A DNA stretch of 64,000 nucleotides from positions 68,057-132,056 of the forward strand of contig CCNB01000009.1 of NCBI GenBank assembly GCA_000824785.1. Reading direction: 5' to 3'. Made by a program: the position numbers and the translations under genes. Shown here piece after piece: positions 17,322 through 27,568 of the stretch (its first letter is position 1; each line of letters starts with the position of its first letter). Below the pieces are notes generated by a model. That model was given only the letters and a program-made list of their open reading frames with translations. It did not search any database and was not told where the DNA came from. The DNA comes from Mesorhizobium plurifarium (GTDB taxonomy: Bacteria > Pseudomonadota > Alphaproteobacteria > Rhizobiales > Rhizobiaceae).

Positions 17322-18167
17322 CTACACCGCGTTGGTCAGCCTCACAAACTCCTCGACGCTCAGCGTTTCGGCCCGCCGCGTCGGGTCGATGCCGGCGCGC
17401 AGCAGCAAGGCCTCGCCGCCGAGGCTCTTCACGCTTTGCCTGAGCATCTTGCGGCGCTGGCCGAAGGCGGCTTCGGTGATGCGGCCGAGCTTTTTTGCCT
17501 CGGCGGGCAGGGGCGACGAGCGCGGCACCAGATGCACGACGGAGGAGGTGACCTTGGGCGGTGGAATGAAAGCCTGCGGCGGCACGTCGAAGGCGATTTT
17601 TGCCTCGGTGCGCCAGCCGGCCAGGACGCCGAGCCGGCCATAGGCGTCACTGCCGGGACCCGCGGTGATGCGCTCCGCCACTTCGCGCTGGAACATCAGC
17701 GTCATCGACTGGTAGAAGGGCGGCCAGTCGGCCACCGTCAGCCAGCGGATCAGAAGCTCGGTGCCGATATTGTAAGGCAGGTTGGCGACGATCTTGACCG
17801 GCTCACCATTCGCCTCGCCGGCAAGTGCGGCAAAATCCGTTTTCAGCGCATCGCCTGGTATGACATCGAGGCGTCCGGGATAATGGCTGGAGATATCTGC
17901 CAGCGCCTCCAGGCAGCGCTCGTCGCGCTCGATGGCGACCACGCGGTGCGCGCCGTTGAAGAGCAGTGCCCGCGTCAGCCCGCCGGGACCAGGGCCGACC
18001 TCGATCACGGTCGCCTTGCCGAGATCGCCGGCCGCGCGGGCGATCTTGCTTGTCAGATTGAGGTCGAGCAGGAAATTCTGCCCGAGCGCCTTCTTGGCCT
18101 GCAGGCCGTGCCGCTCGATCACTTCGCGCAGCGGCGGCAACCCGTCGATCGTGGTGCGCGCGTTCAA
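17322..18167 (-). CDS. rsmA: 16S rRNA dimethyladenosine transferase (KsgA)
   Basis: Dimethylates A1518/A1519 of 16S rRNA late in 30S assembly. The 281-residue protein shows [13 protein letters not shown], the SAM motif [12 protein letters not shown] and the catalytic [11 protein letters not shown] (N-L-P-Y). The start appears to be TTG at 18167, with TGAGG 6-7 nt upstream overlapping the pdxA stop; no in-frame ATG fits. It is the last gene of the lptF-lptG-lptD-surA-pdxA-rsmA run, an order also known from other Proteobacteria. Confidence 0.95.
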   Translation of the reverse strand: MNARTTIDGLPPLREVIERHGLQAKKALGQNFLLDLNLTSKIARAAGDLGKATVIEVGPGPGGLTRALLFNGAHRVVAIERDERCLEALADISSHYPGRLDVIPGDALKTDFAALAGEANGEPVKIVANLPYNIGTELLIRWLTVADWPPFYQSMTLMFQREVAERITAGPGSDAYGRLGVLAGWRTEAKIAFDVPPQAFIPPPKVTSSVVHLVPRSSPLPAEAKKLGRITEAAFGQRRKMLRQSVKSLGGEALLLRAGIDPTRRAETLSVEEFVRLTNAV

Positions 18168-18174
18168 TTGAGCC

Positions 18175-19215
18175 TCATGCTGCGGCGGTCCGCCCCGGCC
18201 GTCCGCTGTCGGCCAGCCGGCGCGCCAGCCTCAGCGCGGCGATCAGGCTGTCGGGGCGCGCTATGCCCTTGCCGGCGATGTCGAAAGCGGTGCCGTGATC
18301 GGGTGAGGTCCGGATGAAGGGCAGGCCCAGCGTCACGTTCACCGCCTCGTCGAAAGCCAGCGTCTTGGCCGGGATCAGCGCCTGGTCGTGATACATGCAG
18401 AGCGCCGCGTCATAGGAGGTGCGCGCACGCGGATGAAACATCGTGTCGGCCGGCAGCGGCCCGATCGCGTCGATGCCTTCCGCTTTCAACGTCTCGACCG
18501 CCGGGGCGACGATTGCGTTATCCTCGGAACCCATGGCGCCGCCTTCGCCGGCATGCGGGTTGAGCCCGGCGATGGCAAGTCTCGGCCGGGCGATGCCGAA
18601 ACGGCTCTTGAGATCGGCGGCGGTGATGCGCGCGGTCGCGACGATCAGCTCCGTCGTGAGCACCTTCGGCACCTCGGCCAAAGCGATGTGGATGGTGACC
18701 GGAACGGTGCGCAGATCAGGTCCCGCCAGCAGCATCACCGGCGTCACGTCCCTGCCGGTGTGCCGCGAGGCCAGATGCGCCAAATATTCGGTGTGGCCGG
18801 GAAAGCCGAAACCGGCATCGTAAAGCGGCTTCTTGGCGATCGGGCAGGTGACCATCGCCGCCGCGCGGCCGGCGAGGCAGTCCGCGACGGCGCGGTCGAT
18901 GGCTTCGACGGTGCCGGCGGCATTGGCCGGGTCCGGCTGTCCTGGGCTGTCGAAATGGCGCGCATCGAGCGGTACGACGGGCAGCATCCGGGAAAAATGA
19001 TGCGCGGCCTGTCCCGGCAGCGTCTCGGCAATGGTGACATTTGCGCCGACGAGCCGCGCGCGGGCTTCGATCAAAGCTGGGTCGGCAATGAGATAGAAGG
19101 GCGGCACGCCGGCGCTTTCGCCCGCTTGCCAGGCGGCGATGGCGATCTCGGGTCCGATGCCCGAGGGGTCGCCGACGCTGAGCGCAAGCGGGGCACCGGT
19201 CTTTTGCATGCTCAT
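18175..19215 (-). CDS. pdxA: 4-hydroxythreonine-4-phosphate dehydrogenase
   Basis: Oxidises 4-phosphohydroxy-L-threonine in DXP-dependent vitamin B6 synthesis. The 346-residue protein has [13 protein letters not shown] at the start, PGHTEYLA, the metal-binding [10 protein letters not shown] and [16 protein letters not shown], and the PdxA-typical [15 protein letters not shown]. Two in-frame ATGs (19215, 19209) are close together; the first is used here. The stop lies 7 nt before the rsmA start. Confidence 0.95.
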   Translation of the reverse strand: MSMQKTGAPLALSVGDPSGIGPEIAIAAWQAGESAGVPPFYLIADPALIEARARLVGANVTIAETLPGQAAHHFSRMLPVVPLDARHFDSPGQPDPANAAGTVEAIDRAVADCLAGRAAAMVTCPIAKKPLYDAGFGFPGHTEYLAHLASRHTGRDVTPVMLLAGPDLRTVPVTIHIALAEVPKVLTTELIVATARITAADLKSRFGIARPRLAIAGLNPHAGEGGAMGSEDNAIVAPAVETLKAEGIDAIGPLPADTMFHPRARTSYDAALCMYHDQALIPAKTLAFDEAVNVTLGLPFIRTSPDHGTAFDIAGKGIARPDSLIAALRLARRLADSGRPGRTAAA

Positions 19216-19284
19216 GCCAGCGCGCGGACCAGGCCGCTCATGGTTTGGGCGAACTCGCTGCTGCGTCGAGACACGCTTGTCGCT

Positions 19285-20208
19285 CTAGCGCTCGACGATC
19301 TTGGCCTTCTGGCGCAGTTCGGCGACGTATTTCTTGCTGAGCTCTTCGGCGTCCTTGTCGTTGCCGCCTTCGGCCTGGAACACCATCTGCGCGGCCTTGT
19401 CGTCGGAGACCTCGCGCGAGGAGCAGACGCCGATGAACTCGACGCCACGCTCGGTCTCGCGGGTCGGCGTCGCGCCGCCGGTCTTGGTCGCCTTGATCTG
19501 CTCGGCCCAGTCGGACGGCAATTGCGGCGCCAGAAAGCGGCCGAGATCGCGCACGGTGACGTCGAGCAGGCCCTTGGCGAAGTCGCGCGTGGTGTTGCAG
19601 CCGTTGAAGCGGGCACGCATGGCGTCGGCCTCGCGCTTGCGTTTGGCGAGCGTGGCGGCGCGCTCCGATGCCGGCACCACGAAGATTACCTGCTGCAGCA
19701 TATATTCCGTCGCCGTCGGCTTGGCGCCGCCCTTGTCAAGCATGCGCCGCACGGCGTCCTGCTCGGTTACCGAGCCGCCTTCGCCGGAGCGGTAGCGTGC
19801 GCTGAGCGCCTGGTTCCAGGCCATCTGGGCGCGGATGAATTCCTTGAAATGCTCCTTGGTGACGCCCGATTGCGCCATGATCGCGTCCAGTCTCGCCAGC
19901 GGCATCTTGTTGCCTGAGGCGAAGCGCTGGTAGGCAGCGTCGACCTGCTGATCGGAGATGCGGATGCCGAGTCGCTTGGCTTCGGCCAGCCGCAGCGTCT
20001 GATCGATCATCTCCTCCTTGGCATCGCCCTTCTTGTGCTGCAGCTTGAAGAAGGCGGTGCGGTGCGCGATGTCGCCGGAGGTGATCGGTATGCCGTTGAC
20101 GACATACTTGATCTCAGCGGCGAAAGCAGGCTGCACGGCAGCCGTGACCGAAACCGAGGCCGCCGCCACCAGAAGCGCCAATCCCGCTGAAAACAGGTAT
20201 TTCCTCAT
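19285..20208 (-). CDS. SurA N-terminal domain periplasmic chaperone-like protein
   Basis: A 307-residue exported protein with a signal peptide (KYLFSAGLALLVAAASVSVTA, then AAVQPAFA before AEIKY). It has the SurA_N region (VVNGIPITSGDIAHRTAFF) and a helical body, but I see no clear parvulin PPIase motif in the second half. That half is probably a degenerate parvulin domain. It lies directly downstream of lptD, the position of surA in E. coli, which supports a role in outer-membrane protein and LptD folding. ATG 20208 is preferred because GGGAAGG lies 5-10 nt upstream. Confidence 0.82.
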   Translation of the reverse strand: MRKYLFSAGLALLVAAASVSVTAAVQPAFAAEIKYVVNGIPITSGDIAHRTAFFKLQHKKGDAKEEMIDQTLRLAEAKRLGIRISDQQVDAAYQRFASGNKMPLARLDAIMAQSGVTKEHFKEFIRAQMAWNQALSARYRSGEGGSVTEQDAVRRMLDKGGAKPTATEYMLQQVIFVVPASERAATLAKRKREADAMRARFNGCNTTRDFAKGLLDVTVRDLGRFLAPQLPSDWAEQIKATKTGGATPTRETERGVEFIGVCSSREVSDDKAAQMVFQAEGGNDKDAEELSKKYVAELRQKAKIVER

Positions 20209-20405
20209 CTTACCTTCCCGATCTTTCCCCACCATGACGGCGCCGGGCGTCCTCCGAACGCCTGCGCCATGCAGTCGATCCCATGCCCGTCCTATGCGGC
20301 GAAACGATGTCGCCGGCGCATGGCCCTGAGAATCAGGCCCATTCTCGAAGGATCACGCTCCAAATCAAGACCAAAGCCCCATCGGCGCGCGCGCCTGCCG
20401 CTTGG

Positions 20406-22817
20406 TCACTGGATGGTATCGACCGCGCTTGTTGACGAACCGAAATCGCCGAGCGTGCGGAACGACAGGTTGAAACCGATGTTCTGCGACACTTCCTTGG
20501 TAACGGTGTCGCGCGTCTGCGAATACGTCATGATGTAGGTGAAGCAGGAATCGTTATAGGCGAAACCGACACCGTCCTTGACCAGCACATTTGTCTGGAG
20601 GTCGTAGGTGCCCGTGCCGAACAGCCGCCAATTCTGCGCCAGATGCGTCGAGGCGCCCAGCGTGAGCTCGTGGCGGTCGGTGGTGAAGCCGTAGAGCGGC
20701 TGCGCCTCGATGAAGGCATATTTGGCGCTGAGCGATATCGGCAGGCTGGAATAGGCAGCCTTCACTTCGGCGCGCCTGACCTCCCAGGTCTGCTCGTCGA
20801 AACGACCGCTCACCGAGCCGGAGAAACCGCTCGGGCTGTTGAAGCCTACGAGGCCGACATAGTCCGAGGTCCGCTTGTCCAGGCCGGACTCTGCCCCGAC
20901 ATTGACGAGATCCGGTGCGGCAAAGGAGTTTTCGCCGGCGAGCTGGTAGGACTGGCCGAAGATGGCGTTCGTGGCCCAGCCATTGTCGTAGGCGCCCGAG
21001 TACCGGAAGCCGACATTGGCGCGCGTGCCGCCTTCGATCCGGTCATAGCCGGAGAATTTATCGCGCTCGAACAGCGTCGTGGCGTCGAAGACGAAGCTCT
21101 GCGCGTCTTCGTTGGGGATGGCCAGTCCGCCGACATATTGTTCGTTCGGACGCACGAAGACCTGCGCGGTCGGCTCCAGGATGTGGCTGGAGCTGGGCAT
21201 CGAGAACAGGAGCGGCCAACGCGCCTCGAGGCCGAGGGTGGCCATGTAGCGGGCAAGCGAGGAGCGCATGTCGCCGCTTTCCTGCAAATTATCCGCCATC
21301 TGGTTGACAGCCGCAATCGAAGCCGAATTGGCGTTGACGTAGCCGGCGTCGCCGCGGAAGGCGAGCAGTGGCGTCAGCTGCAGGCCGCCATCGGTGGTGA
21401 AGGTGCGCTTCCACTCGGCTTCCGCGCTCAGCCGGCTCGACTCGCCTTCGATACCACGCACATTGTTGATGGAATCAGGATCCTTGATATCCGCCAGCAC
21501 GGCGTCCAGCCGGTTGCGGCTGATCACGCGCGCGTTGACGTTGAACGACAGCTGGCCTCCGGCCACCGAGGTGTCGGGGATATAGGCATAGTCGAAGGAC
21601 GGCAGCACCCAGGGCTGCTTGGCGGAGCGCGATGTCGGATCGCTGGACAGCGTGTCTTCCTGCACCTCGAAGCGCATGGCGCGGACGTCGAAATAATTGC
21701 GGTCGCTCAAGCCGGTCAGATAGATCGACGACTGGTGGACGAGGTCGCTGTAGCCTTCGATATTATAGGTGCGCGAGAATTCCTTGTCGGTCTGGAGCAG
21801 CACGTCCCAGCCGAAATTCCAGCGCTCGTTGATGGCGAACTGGCCCTTGGTGCCCATCATGCCGCGGAACTTGTTAGGATCGCCGGGTTCGCCGGAATTC
21901 ACATTATGGCCGGCGGAATCGATGAATGCGTCGGGATCCTGCTGATTGATGCCGGCGATCTTTAGTGTGTACTGGCCGTTGTTGAAGCGCTGGCGCCACT
22001 CGGCCTCGCCGAGGAAACCCTGCTTGGTATAGCCGCTGCCGGTGACGGTCAGATCATAGGTCGGGGACAGGGCGAAGTAATAGGGGACTTTGACGCCGAC
22101 GCCGAGATGGTTGTTGTAGACGATGCCGGGGATCAGGAAGCCGCTCTTGCGCTTCACCGTCGGGTCGGCGATCTCGAAGGCCGGCAGGTAGGCGAGCGGG
22201 AAGCCGAAGAACTCGAAATTCGAGTTCTCGAAGCGGACCGTCTTCTTCTCGCCGTTCCAGATGATCTTCCGCGCCTTGACGCGCCAGGTCGGCGCTTTGT
22301 CCGGCTTGTCCTCGCAAGGTTCGCAGGCGGTGTAGACGCCGTTGTGGAAAGTGGTGAGCACGCCGCCCATGCGCTCGGCGCTCTCGGCCGCGAAATAAGC
22401 CTTGTCGATCGTCTCGACACGCAGCGCGTTGAGAAAACCGTCGGCGAAATCGTCGGTGATGTCGATATGGTCGGAATTGACCTTGGTGCCGTCGCTGTTG
22501 ATCAGCTCGACGGCGCCGCTGGCGACGAGCCGCTTGGTGTCGCGGTTGTACACCACGCGCTGGGCGACCAGCTTGTTGCCGCCATAGTCGATCTGCACAC
22601 CACCGACGGCCGTCACCGTGTGCTTGTCGTTGTCATAGACAAGCGTATCGGCGGCCAGCAGCATCTGTGAGCCGGAGGGGACGGGCTTGGCAGTAATCTG
22701 CTGCGCCAGCGCGGGTGCCGTCGGCACCGCACAAGCGAACAGACACGCCAAGGCGGTCGCCCCATAGAGGCGTGCCAAACCGGCCTGCCTATGGCTGCGC
22801 AATCCAGCCTCCCTCAC
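20406..22817 (-). CDS. lptD: LPS-assembly protein LptD
   Basis: Outer-membrane beta-barrel that inserts LPS into the outer leaflet together with LptE. About 803 residues: a signal peptide ending PALAQQ, an OstA-type periplasmic domain (LLAADTLVYDNDKHTVTAVG and so on, about 50-190) and a long barrel ending FNLSFRTLGDFG. Cysteines in TACEPCEDKP and in the C-terminal YNDSCFTY are placed like the LptD inter-domain disulfides. I take GTG 22817 as start. It overlaps the lptG stop (TAGTG) and has AAGGAAG upstream, giving a clean signal peptide; the frame upstream to 22883 lies inside lptG. Confidence 0.93.
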   Translation of the reverse strand: MREAGLRSHRQAGLARLYGATALACLFACAVPTAPALAQQITAKPVPSGSQMLLAADTLVYDNDKHTVTAVGGVQIDYGGNKLVAQRVVYNRDTKRLVASGAVELINSDGTKVNSDHIDITDDFADGFLNALRVETIDKAYFAAESAERMGGVLTTFHNGVYTACEPCEDKPDKAPTWRVKARKIIWNGEKKTVRFENSNFEFFGFPLAYLPAFEIADPTVKRKSGFLIPGIVYNNHLGVGVKVPYYFALSPTYDLTVTGSGYTKQGFLGEAEWRQRFNNGQYTLKIAGINQQDPDAFIDSAGHNVNSGEPGDPNKFRGMMGTKGQFAINERWNFGWDVLLQTDKEFSRTYNIEGYSDLVHQSSIYLTGLSDRNYFDVRAMRFEVQEDTLSSDPTSRSAKQPWVLPSFDYAYIPDTSVAGGQLSFNVNARVISRNRLDAVLADIKDPDSINNVRGIEGESSRLSAEAEWKRTFTTDGGLQLTPLLAFRGDAGYVNANSASIAAVNQMADNLQESGDMRSSLARYMATLGLEARWPLLFSMPSSSHILEPTAQVFVRPNEQYVGGLAIPNEDAQSFVFDATTLFERDKFSGYDRIEGGTRANVGFRYSGAYDNGWATNAIFGQSYQLAGENSFAAPDLVNVGAESGLDKRTSDYVGLVGFNSPSGFSGSVSGRFDEQTWEVRRAEVKAAYSSLPISLSAKYAFIEAQPLYGFTTDRHELTLGASTHLAQNWRLFGTGTYDLQTNVLVKDGVGFAYNDSCFTYIMTYSQTRDTVTKEVSQNIGFNLSFRTLGDFGSSTSAVDTIQ

Positions 22818-23899
22818 TAGCCGTCTTCCTTGTATAGCAGAAACGTCACCCCAAAGAACATAGCCACGACAACCGGAACCCATGCAGCCACCACCGTAGG
22901 CACGAATCCGGCTACACCGAATGCCTTGACCAGTACCGAAACGACATAAAGCAGAAAGCCGGCCACGACGCCACCCAGAATCATCGTTGCCGACTGCCCC
23001 ATTCGCGCAAATCGCATTGAAACTGTTGCGGCAATCAGCGTCATGGCCACGAGAAGGAACGGCAACGCCACCAGCGAATCAAATTGCATGGCGAAGGCGT
23101 TGGCCTTCAACCCGAAGGAGCGGGCGACCTCGATCTTGCGCGGCAGCTCGTAGAAGGGGATGGTTTCCGGGCGCGCCAGGCGCTCCTGCACGAATTCCGG
23201 CTTGAGATTGGTCGGCACCTTGTCGGACGCCAGCGCCTGGATATTGCCGCCCTTGAAGACCTTGACGTCTTGCAATTCCCAGTAGCCGTCGCGCAGGAAA
23301 GCCTTGGCGGCATCCTTGCGCTCGGCGATGTTGCCCTGCGGGTCGAGGATGAAAAACACCGCATCCGCCATCTCCAGCCCCTGGTTGAGGATGGCGCGAG
23401 CGCCGATGATGGTGTCGCCCGATTCGGTCTTTTGCCTGAGCCACGGCGTGACGTTGGTGGTGACCGCATTCGACTTGCCGGCCCTGAGGTCGTTCTCCAT
23501 CTGCTCGGACCAGGAAAAGCCATGCGCGGCGATCGGGTTGATGATGGCGACCGACAGCACGCCGAACATCAGTGCGCCGACGCAGCAGGGGAACAGGAAT
23601 TGCCAGGCCGAGACGCCTGCCGAACGCGCGATGACCAGCTCATAGCGGCGGTTGAGCGACACCAGCGTGGCCATCGCCGAGAACAGCCCGACGAACGGCA
23701 CCGTCTGCAGCATGATCATCGGCATCCTGAGCGCCGAAATGGCGAAGGCTATGCCGTAGGTGAAGCCGGGCAGCCCGGTCGTGCGGCCGGAAAGCTCGGT
23801 AAAGTCGATCAGGAACACCAGCGCCAGCAGGCCCAGGAAGAACCAGAAAGTGATCGAGACGTAGCGGAAGAAGAAATAGCGGCCCAGCGTCCAGCCCAT
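22817..23899 (-). CDS. lptG: LPS export ABC transporter permease LptG
   Basis: One of the two permeases of the LptB2FG complex that extracts LPS from the inner membrane. The 360-residue YjgP/YjgQ-family protein starts MGWTLGRYFFFRYVSITFW. Membrane helices occupy the first 100 and last 90 residues around a periplasmic domain. ATG 23899 is used, as in relatives; the long open frame beyond it is not coding in this frame. Its start lies 2 nt from the lptF stop. Confidence 0.94.
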   Translation of the reverse strand: MGWTLGRYFFFRYVSITFWFFLGLLALVFLIDFTELSGRTTGLPGFTYGIAFAISALRMPMIMLQTVPFVGLFSAMATLVSLNRRYELVIARSAGVSAWQFLFPCCVGALMFGVLSVAIINPIAAHGFSWSEQMENDLRAGKSNAVTTNVTPWLRQKTESGDTIIGARAILNQGLEMADAVFFILDPQGNIAERKDAAKAFLRDGYWELQDVKVFKGGNIQALASDKVPTNLKPEFVQERLARPETIPFYELPRKIEVARSFGLKANAFAMQFDSLVALPFLLVAMTLIAATVSMRFARMGQSATMILGGVVAGFLLYVVSVLVKAFGVAGFVPTVVAAWVPVVVAMFFGVTFLLYKEDG

Positions 23900-23901
23900 G
23901 G

Positions 23902-25098
23902 TCAGGCTCCCTGGCCCGAAGTGCGGCGGGCGAGCCAGAGCTTGAATGCCGTCCAATTGTCGCCGGCGCGCTTGGCAAGGCCCGTCAGCCAGTCGGCCCA
24001 ACTGACCGGCAATTCCATGGTGCGGGATGAGACGATGAACCAGATCGACACCGCGGAGGCGATGAGCGGTATGCCGTAGAGCAGGTAGACATAGTACCAG
24101 ACCTTGTCGGCTTTGCCGGCGGCGAAGAAGCCCAGCCATCGCACGAAAAGCGCGATCGCGATCGCCGTGATCAGCGGATTGATGCGTGCTTCGCGATGCG
24201 AGCGCGCATCGCCCGCCACCGCAAGCGCGATCAGCGCGAACACCAGCGAATAGGACCATTCGGCGAAGCGCTGGTTAAGCTCCGCACGGTAGTTGCCGGG
24301 GTCGCGCTGGAACATCTTGTCATTGGGATCCGGGTTGAGCAGATACGCCGTCGTCCGGTCCTTGGGCAGAAGCGTGATGTCGTTCGCCGCCGACATGAAG
24401 GCCGACATGTCGAAGGCGTAAGAGGTAAAGCGGATGACGGAGAGGTCGCCGGTCACCGATTTGCGGTTGATGACGCCGTCATTCATCATCAGCACCTTCT
24501 CGTCGCCCTTTTCGACGATGCTGCCTGTCTTGGCATAGTAGGTGAGGCTGGCGCCTTCCTCGCGCGAATCGGCGACGAAGATGCCGCCGAGCCGGTTGCC
24601 GGGAAGTCGTTCGCCGACCTGCAGGTAGAGGCCGTCGTCGATCTTGCGGAATGTGCCTTCCTGGATGATCAGCGACACGAGGTCGGCGCGCGAAGCCGCT
24701 ACCAGCTGGCGGTTCTTCTGCCTGGCATAGGGATCTATCGCGTTGTCGACGATGAAGGAAAAGGCGCAAGCAAAAGCCGCGAGCAGCAGGATCGGCCGCG
24801 CGATCGTCCAGCGCGAGGCGCCCGCGGCGCTGAGCACTGCCAGCTCCGAATCGGTATTCATCGCGCTTAGCGTCTGCGCCACCGCGACCACGAGGGCGAA
24901 TGGCACCACGATCGGGATGATGGAGGGGATGATGAGCGCCGCGACCTCGAAGAAGGTCAGCGCCGATTGGCCGTTGTCGGTGACGAGGTCGATCTTGGCC
25001 AGCACCTGCGTCGTCCACACGATCGCCAGCGTCCAGGCCAGCGCGGCGAGGAACATCGTCAGCGCCCGGCGCATGATGTAGCGTTCAACGACCTTCAT
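23902..25098 (-). CDS. lptF: LPS export ABC transporter permease LptF
   Basis: Partner permease of LptG. The 398-residue protein begins MKVVERYIMRRALTMFLAAL, has the conserved INPLITAIAIALFVRWLGFF region and six predicted membrane helices flanking a beta-rich periplasmic domain. First gene of the lptFGD-surA-pdxA-rsmA operon. The promoter should lie in the 375-nt divergent region shared with pepA. Confidence 0.94.
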   Translation of the reverse strand: MKVVERYIMRRALTMFLAALAWTLAIVWTTQVLAKIDLVTDNGQSALTFFEVAALIIPSIIPIVVPFALVVAVAQTLSAMNTDSELAVLSAAGASRWTIARPILLLAAFACAFSFIVDNAIDPYARQKNRQLVAASRADLVSLIIQEGTFRKIDDGLYLQVGERLPGNRLGGIFVADSREEGASLTYYAKTGSIVEKGDEKVLMMNDGVINRKSVTGDLSVIRFTSYAFDMSAFMSAANDITLLPKDRTTAYLLNPDPNDKMFQRDPGNYRAELNQRFAEWSYSLVFALIALAVAGDARSHREARINPLITAIAIALFVRWLGFFAAGKADKVWYYVYLLYGIPLIASAVSIWFIVSSRTMELPVSWADWLTGLAKRAGDNWTAFKLWLARRTSGQGA

Positions 25099-25473
25099 GA
25101 AGGCTTTTCTCGATTTTGCCGAACGGCATCATGCCCGCCGACAAAGTAGTGATCCGGCGACGCGTGCACAACTGGGTCATAAGCGGCTCGCTCCGGATTG
25201 TCGCCCTACGCCGCGTGCCCCGGCGCGGCGGAGTCTCCGCGCCAATGGATAAGAAATGCAAAACATCGATGGTTAACAGCAGGTTACGGCAGCAAGCTAA
25301 CGCCGTGCCGAGGCGAATCCTTTGTCCATTGTGGCGCTGATATAGACAGCGATTTCGGTCAAGTCTTGCCAAATGGCTCAAAACGACCAAATGTCGCGCA
25401 CGCTTGCCAAACCCCTTGCTCGCTCAAAAAACCTTTGCCGGCACCTTCCGGCCATCCCCGAAAGCAGGACCTG
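25099..25473. promoter_or_regulatory. Divergent intergenic region between lptF and pepA
   Basis: 375 nt without a convincing gene. It separates two divergent essential or housekeeping transcription units, so it must hold promoters for both. It is more AT-rich in places and contains one GGTTAAC word at 25271. I cannot assign -35/-10 boxes with confidence. Confidence 0.5.
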
Positions 25474-27000
25474 ATGACGTCGAGACCTTCCATTTCTTTC
25501 GCCAAGTTTGCCGCACCGAAAAAAGGCAGTGTCTTCGTCTTCGCGGCCGATGGCGGTGGGCTCGGCGAGGCGGCGAAGGCCTGCGATCCGGCCGGCGCGC
25601 TTACGCGTGCCTTTCCGATCGCCGATTTCTCCGGCAAGTTCGCAAGTTCGGTCGAGGTGCTGGCGCCGGAAGGAACGTCTGTCGATCGGCTTGTGGCGAT
25701 CGGCGCCGGCAAGGTCTCGAGCCTCGACGACAATGCCTGGCAGAAGCTCGGCGGCGCCGTCGCCGCTTCATTGCGCAAGGCGACCGAGGTGGACGTCATC
25801 CTCGATCTGCCCGAACTGCAGCCCGACGGACGACAGGCGGCTAGCCTAGCCGCCGGCATCCTGCTGCGCAGCTATTCCTTCGACAAATACAAGACCAGGA
25901 AGGACAAGGAAGACGGGCAATCCGATTCGAAGGGGGCCGATGCCAAAAAGGCCGAGGCTGCGAAGCCCGCCAAGATAACCATCCATTGCGCCGACCCTGC
26001 CGCCGCCAAGAAGGCTTTTGTCGGCGAGGAAGCGGTGGTGGATGGCGTTCTCCTTGCGCGCGACCTTGTCAACGAACCGGCCAATGCGCTGGGGCCCGTC
26101 GAATTCGCCGATCGCGTCAAGCAACTGGAATCGCTCGGCGTCGAGGTCGAGATCCTGACCGAGAAAGAGATGAAGAAGCTCGGCATGGGCTCGCTGCTCG
26201 GTGTCGCGCAAGGCTCGCCGCGCGGCGCGCGCCTCGCGGTGATGCGCTGGAACGGCGGCAAGGCCAAGGACGCGCCGCTCGCCTTCATCGGCAAGGGCGT
26301 CACCTTCGACACCGGCGGCAACTCGATGAAGCCGGCTTCGGGCATGGAAGACATGAAGGGCGACATGGGCGGCGCGGCCGCCGTCACCGGGCTGATGCGC
26401 GCGCTGGCCGCGCGCAAGGCGAAGGCCAATGTGGTCGGCGTCATCGGCCTGGTCGAGAACGCTGTCGACGGCCATGCGCAGCGCCCCGGCGACATCGTCA
26501 CCTCGATGTCGGGCCAGACGATCGAAGTCTTGAACACCGACGCGGAAGGCCGCCTCGTGCTCGCCGACGCGCTCTGGTACGCCAACGACCGTTTCAAGCC
26601 GAAATTCATGATCAACCTGGCGACGCTCACCGGCGCCATCATGGTGGCGCTCGGCCAGCATTATGCCGGCCTGTTCTCCAACAATGACGAGCTCGCCGGC
26701 CGGATTTTCGGCGCCGGCCAAGCCAGCCAGGAACGGGTCTGGCGCATGCCGCTCGGCCCCGAATACGACAAGCTGATCGATTCCAAGAATGCCGACATGA
26801 AGAACATCGGCGGCCGCTACGGCGGCGCCATCATCGCCGCGCAATTCCTGCAGCGCTTCGTCAAGGACACCCCCTGGGCGCATCTCGACATTGCCGGCAC
26901 CGCGATGGGCGCGCCGTCGAGCGAGATCAACCAGTCCTGGGGCTCGGGTTTTGGCGTGCGCCTCCTGGATCGGCTGGTGCGCGATCACTACGAAGGGTAG
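25474..27000 (+). CDS. pepA: Leucyl aminopeptidase (M17)
   Basis: Two-metal aminopeptidase that removes N-terminal residues; family members can also bind DNA. About 508 residues. The C-terminal catalytic domain shows [20 protein letters not shown] and [14 protein letters not shown] (metal ligands and bicarbonate-binding Arg). A Lys/Glu/Ala-rich linker (about 140-170) separates the N-terminal domain and is longer than in E. coli PepA. The Asn-Ser-Met at GGxSxK differs from the common Ile-Ser-Ile/Leu. ATG 25474 has AGGA upstream. holC follows after 3 nt. Confidence 0.95.
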   Translation: MTSRPSISFAKFAAPKKGSVFVFAADGGGLGEAAKACDPAGALTRAFPIADFSGKFASSVEVLAPEGTSVDRLVAIGAGKVSSLDDNAWQKLGGAVAASLRKATEVDVILDLPELQPDGRQAASLAAGILLRSYSFDKYKTRKDKEDGQSDSKGADAKKAEAAKPAKITIHCADPAAAKKAFVGEEAVVDGVLLARDLVNEPANALGPVEFADRVKQLESLGVEVEILTEKEMKKLGMGSLLGVAQGSPRGARLAVMRWNGGKAKDAPLAFIGKGVTFDTGGNSMKPASGMEDMKGDMGGAAAVTGLMRALAARKAKANVVGVIGLVENAVDGHAQRPGDIVTSMSGQTIEVLNTDAEGRLVLADALWYANDRFKPKFMINLATLTGAIMVALGQHYAGLFSNNDELAGRIFGAGQASQERVWRMPLGPEYDKLIDSKNADMKNIGGRYGGAIIAAQFLQRFVKDTPWAHLDIAGTAMGAPSSEINQSWGSGFGVRLLDRLVRDHYEG

Positions 27001-27003
27001 GGG

Positions 27004-27453
27004 ATGGCCGACATCCTGTTCTACCATTTGACCGAATCGACGCTCGAGGAGGCGCTGCCTGGCCTGCTCGAGCGCAGTGTCGAGCGCGGCTGGCGCGCGG
27101 TGGTGCAGACCGGCACCGAAGAGCGGCGCGACGCGCTCGACCAGCATCTGTGGACCTTCCGCGACGATTCGTTCCTGGCGCATGCCACCGACCGCGAGGC
27201 CCATCTGGCCGAACAGCCGGTCCTGCTCACCACGGGCGAGGGCAACCAGAACGCCGCGCAGATACGTTTCCTGGTCGACGGCGCCAGCCCGCCCGAGCTT
27301 TCCGGCTACGAGCGCGCCGTCTTCCTCTTCGACGGCCATGACGCGGCGCAGCTCGAAGCCGCCCGCGGTCATTGGAAGACGATGAAGGAAGCCGGCCACG
27401 CCGTTACCTATTGGCAGCAGACGCCGGACCGGCGCTGGGAGCGCAAGGCCTAA
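27004..27453 (+). CDS. holC: DNA polymerase III subunit chi
   Basis: Clamp-loader accessory subunit that contacts SSB. The 149-residue protein begins ADILFYHLTESTLEEALPGLL, has VQTGTEERRDALDQHLWTF with ATDREAHLAEQPVLLT, and ends YWQQTPDRRWERKA, all typical of alphaproteobacterial HolC. AGGGTAGGGG precedes the ATG. The pepA-holC pairing is conserved widely. Confidence 0.95.
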   Translation: MADILFYHLTESTLEEALPGLLERSVERGWRAVVQTGTEERRDALDQHLWTFRDDSFLAHATDREAHLAEQPVLLTTGEGNQNAAQIRFLVDGASPPELSGYERAVFLFDGHDAAQLEAARGHWKTMKEAGHAVTYWQQTPDRRWERKA

Positions 27454-27568
27454 GGCCGTCAGCGATCGAGTTCTTCTCAGGCGCCCGCCGCTCCTCGCAC
27501 GGCCTTGGCCGCCGTGGCCGATCCGCTCTATAGGTAAGTTGACGCAAGCTCATGCGGCGAGGGGGAGA

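Noticed and set aside
25846..27399. 517-codon minus-strand frame opposite pepA and holC
   Set aside because: Antisense shadow over two clear genes.
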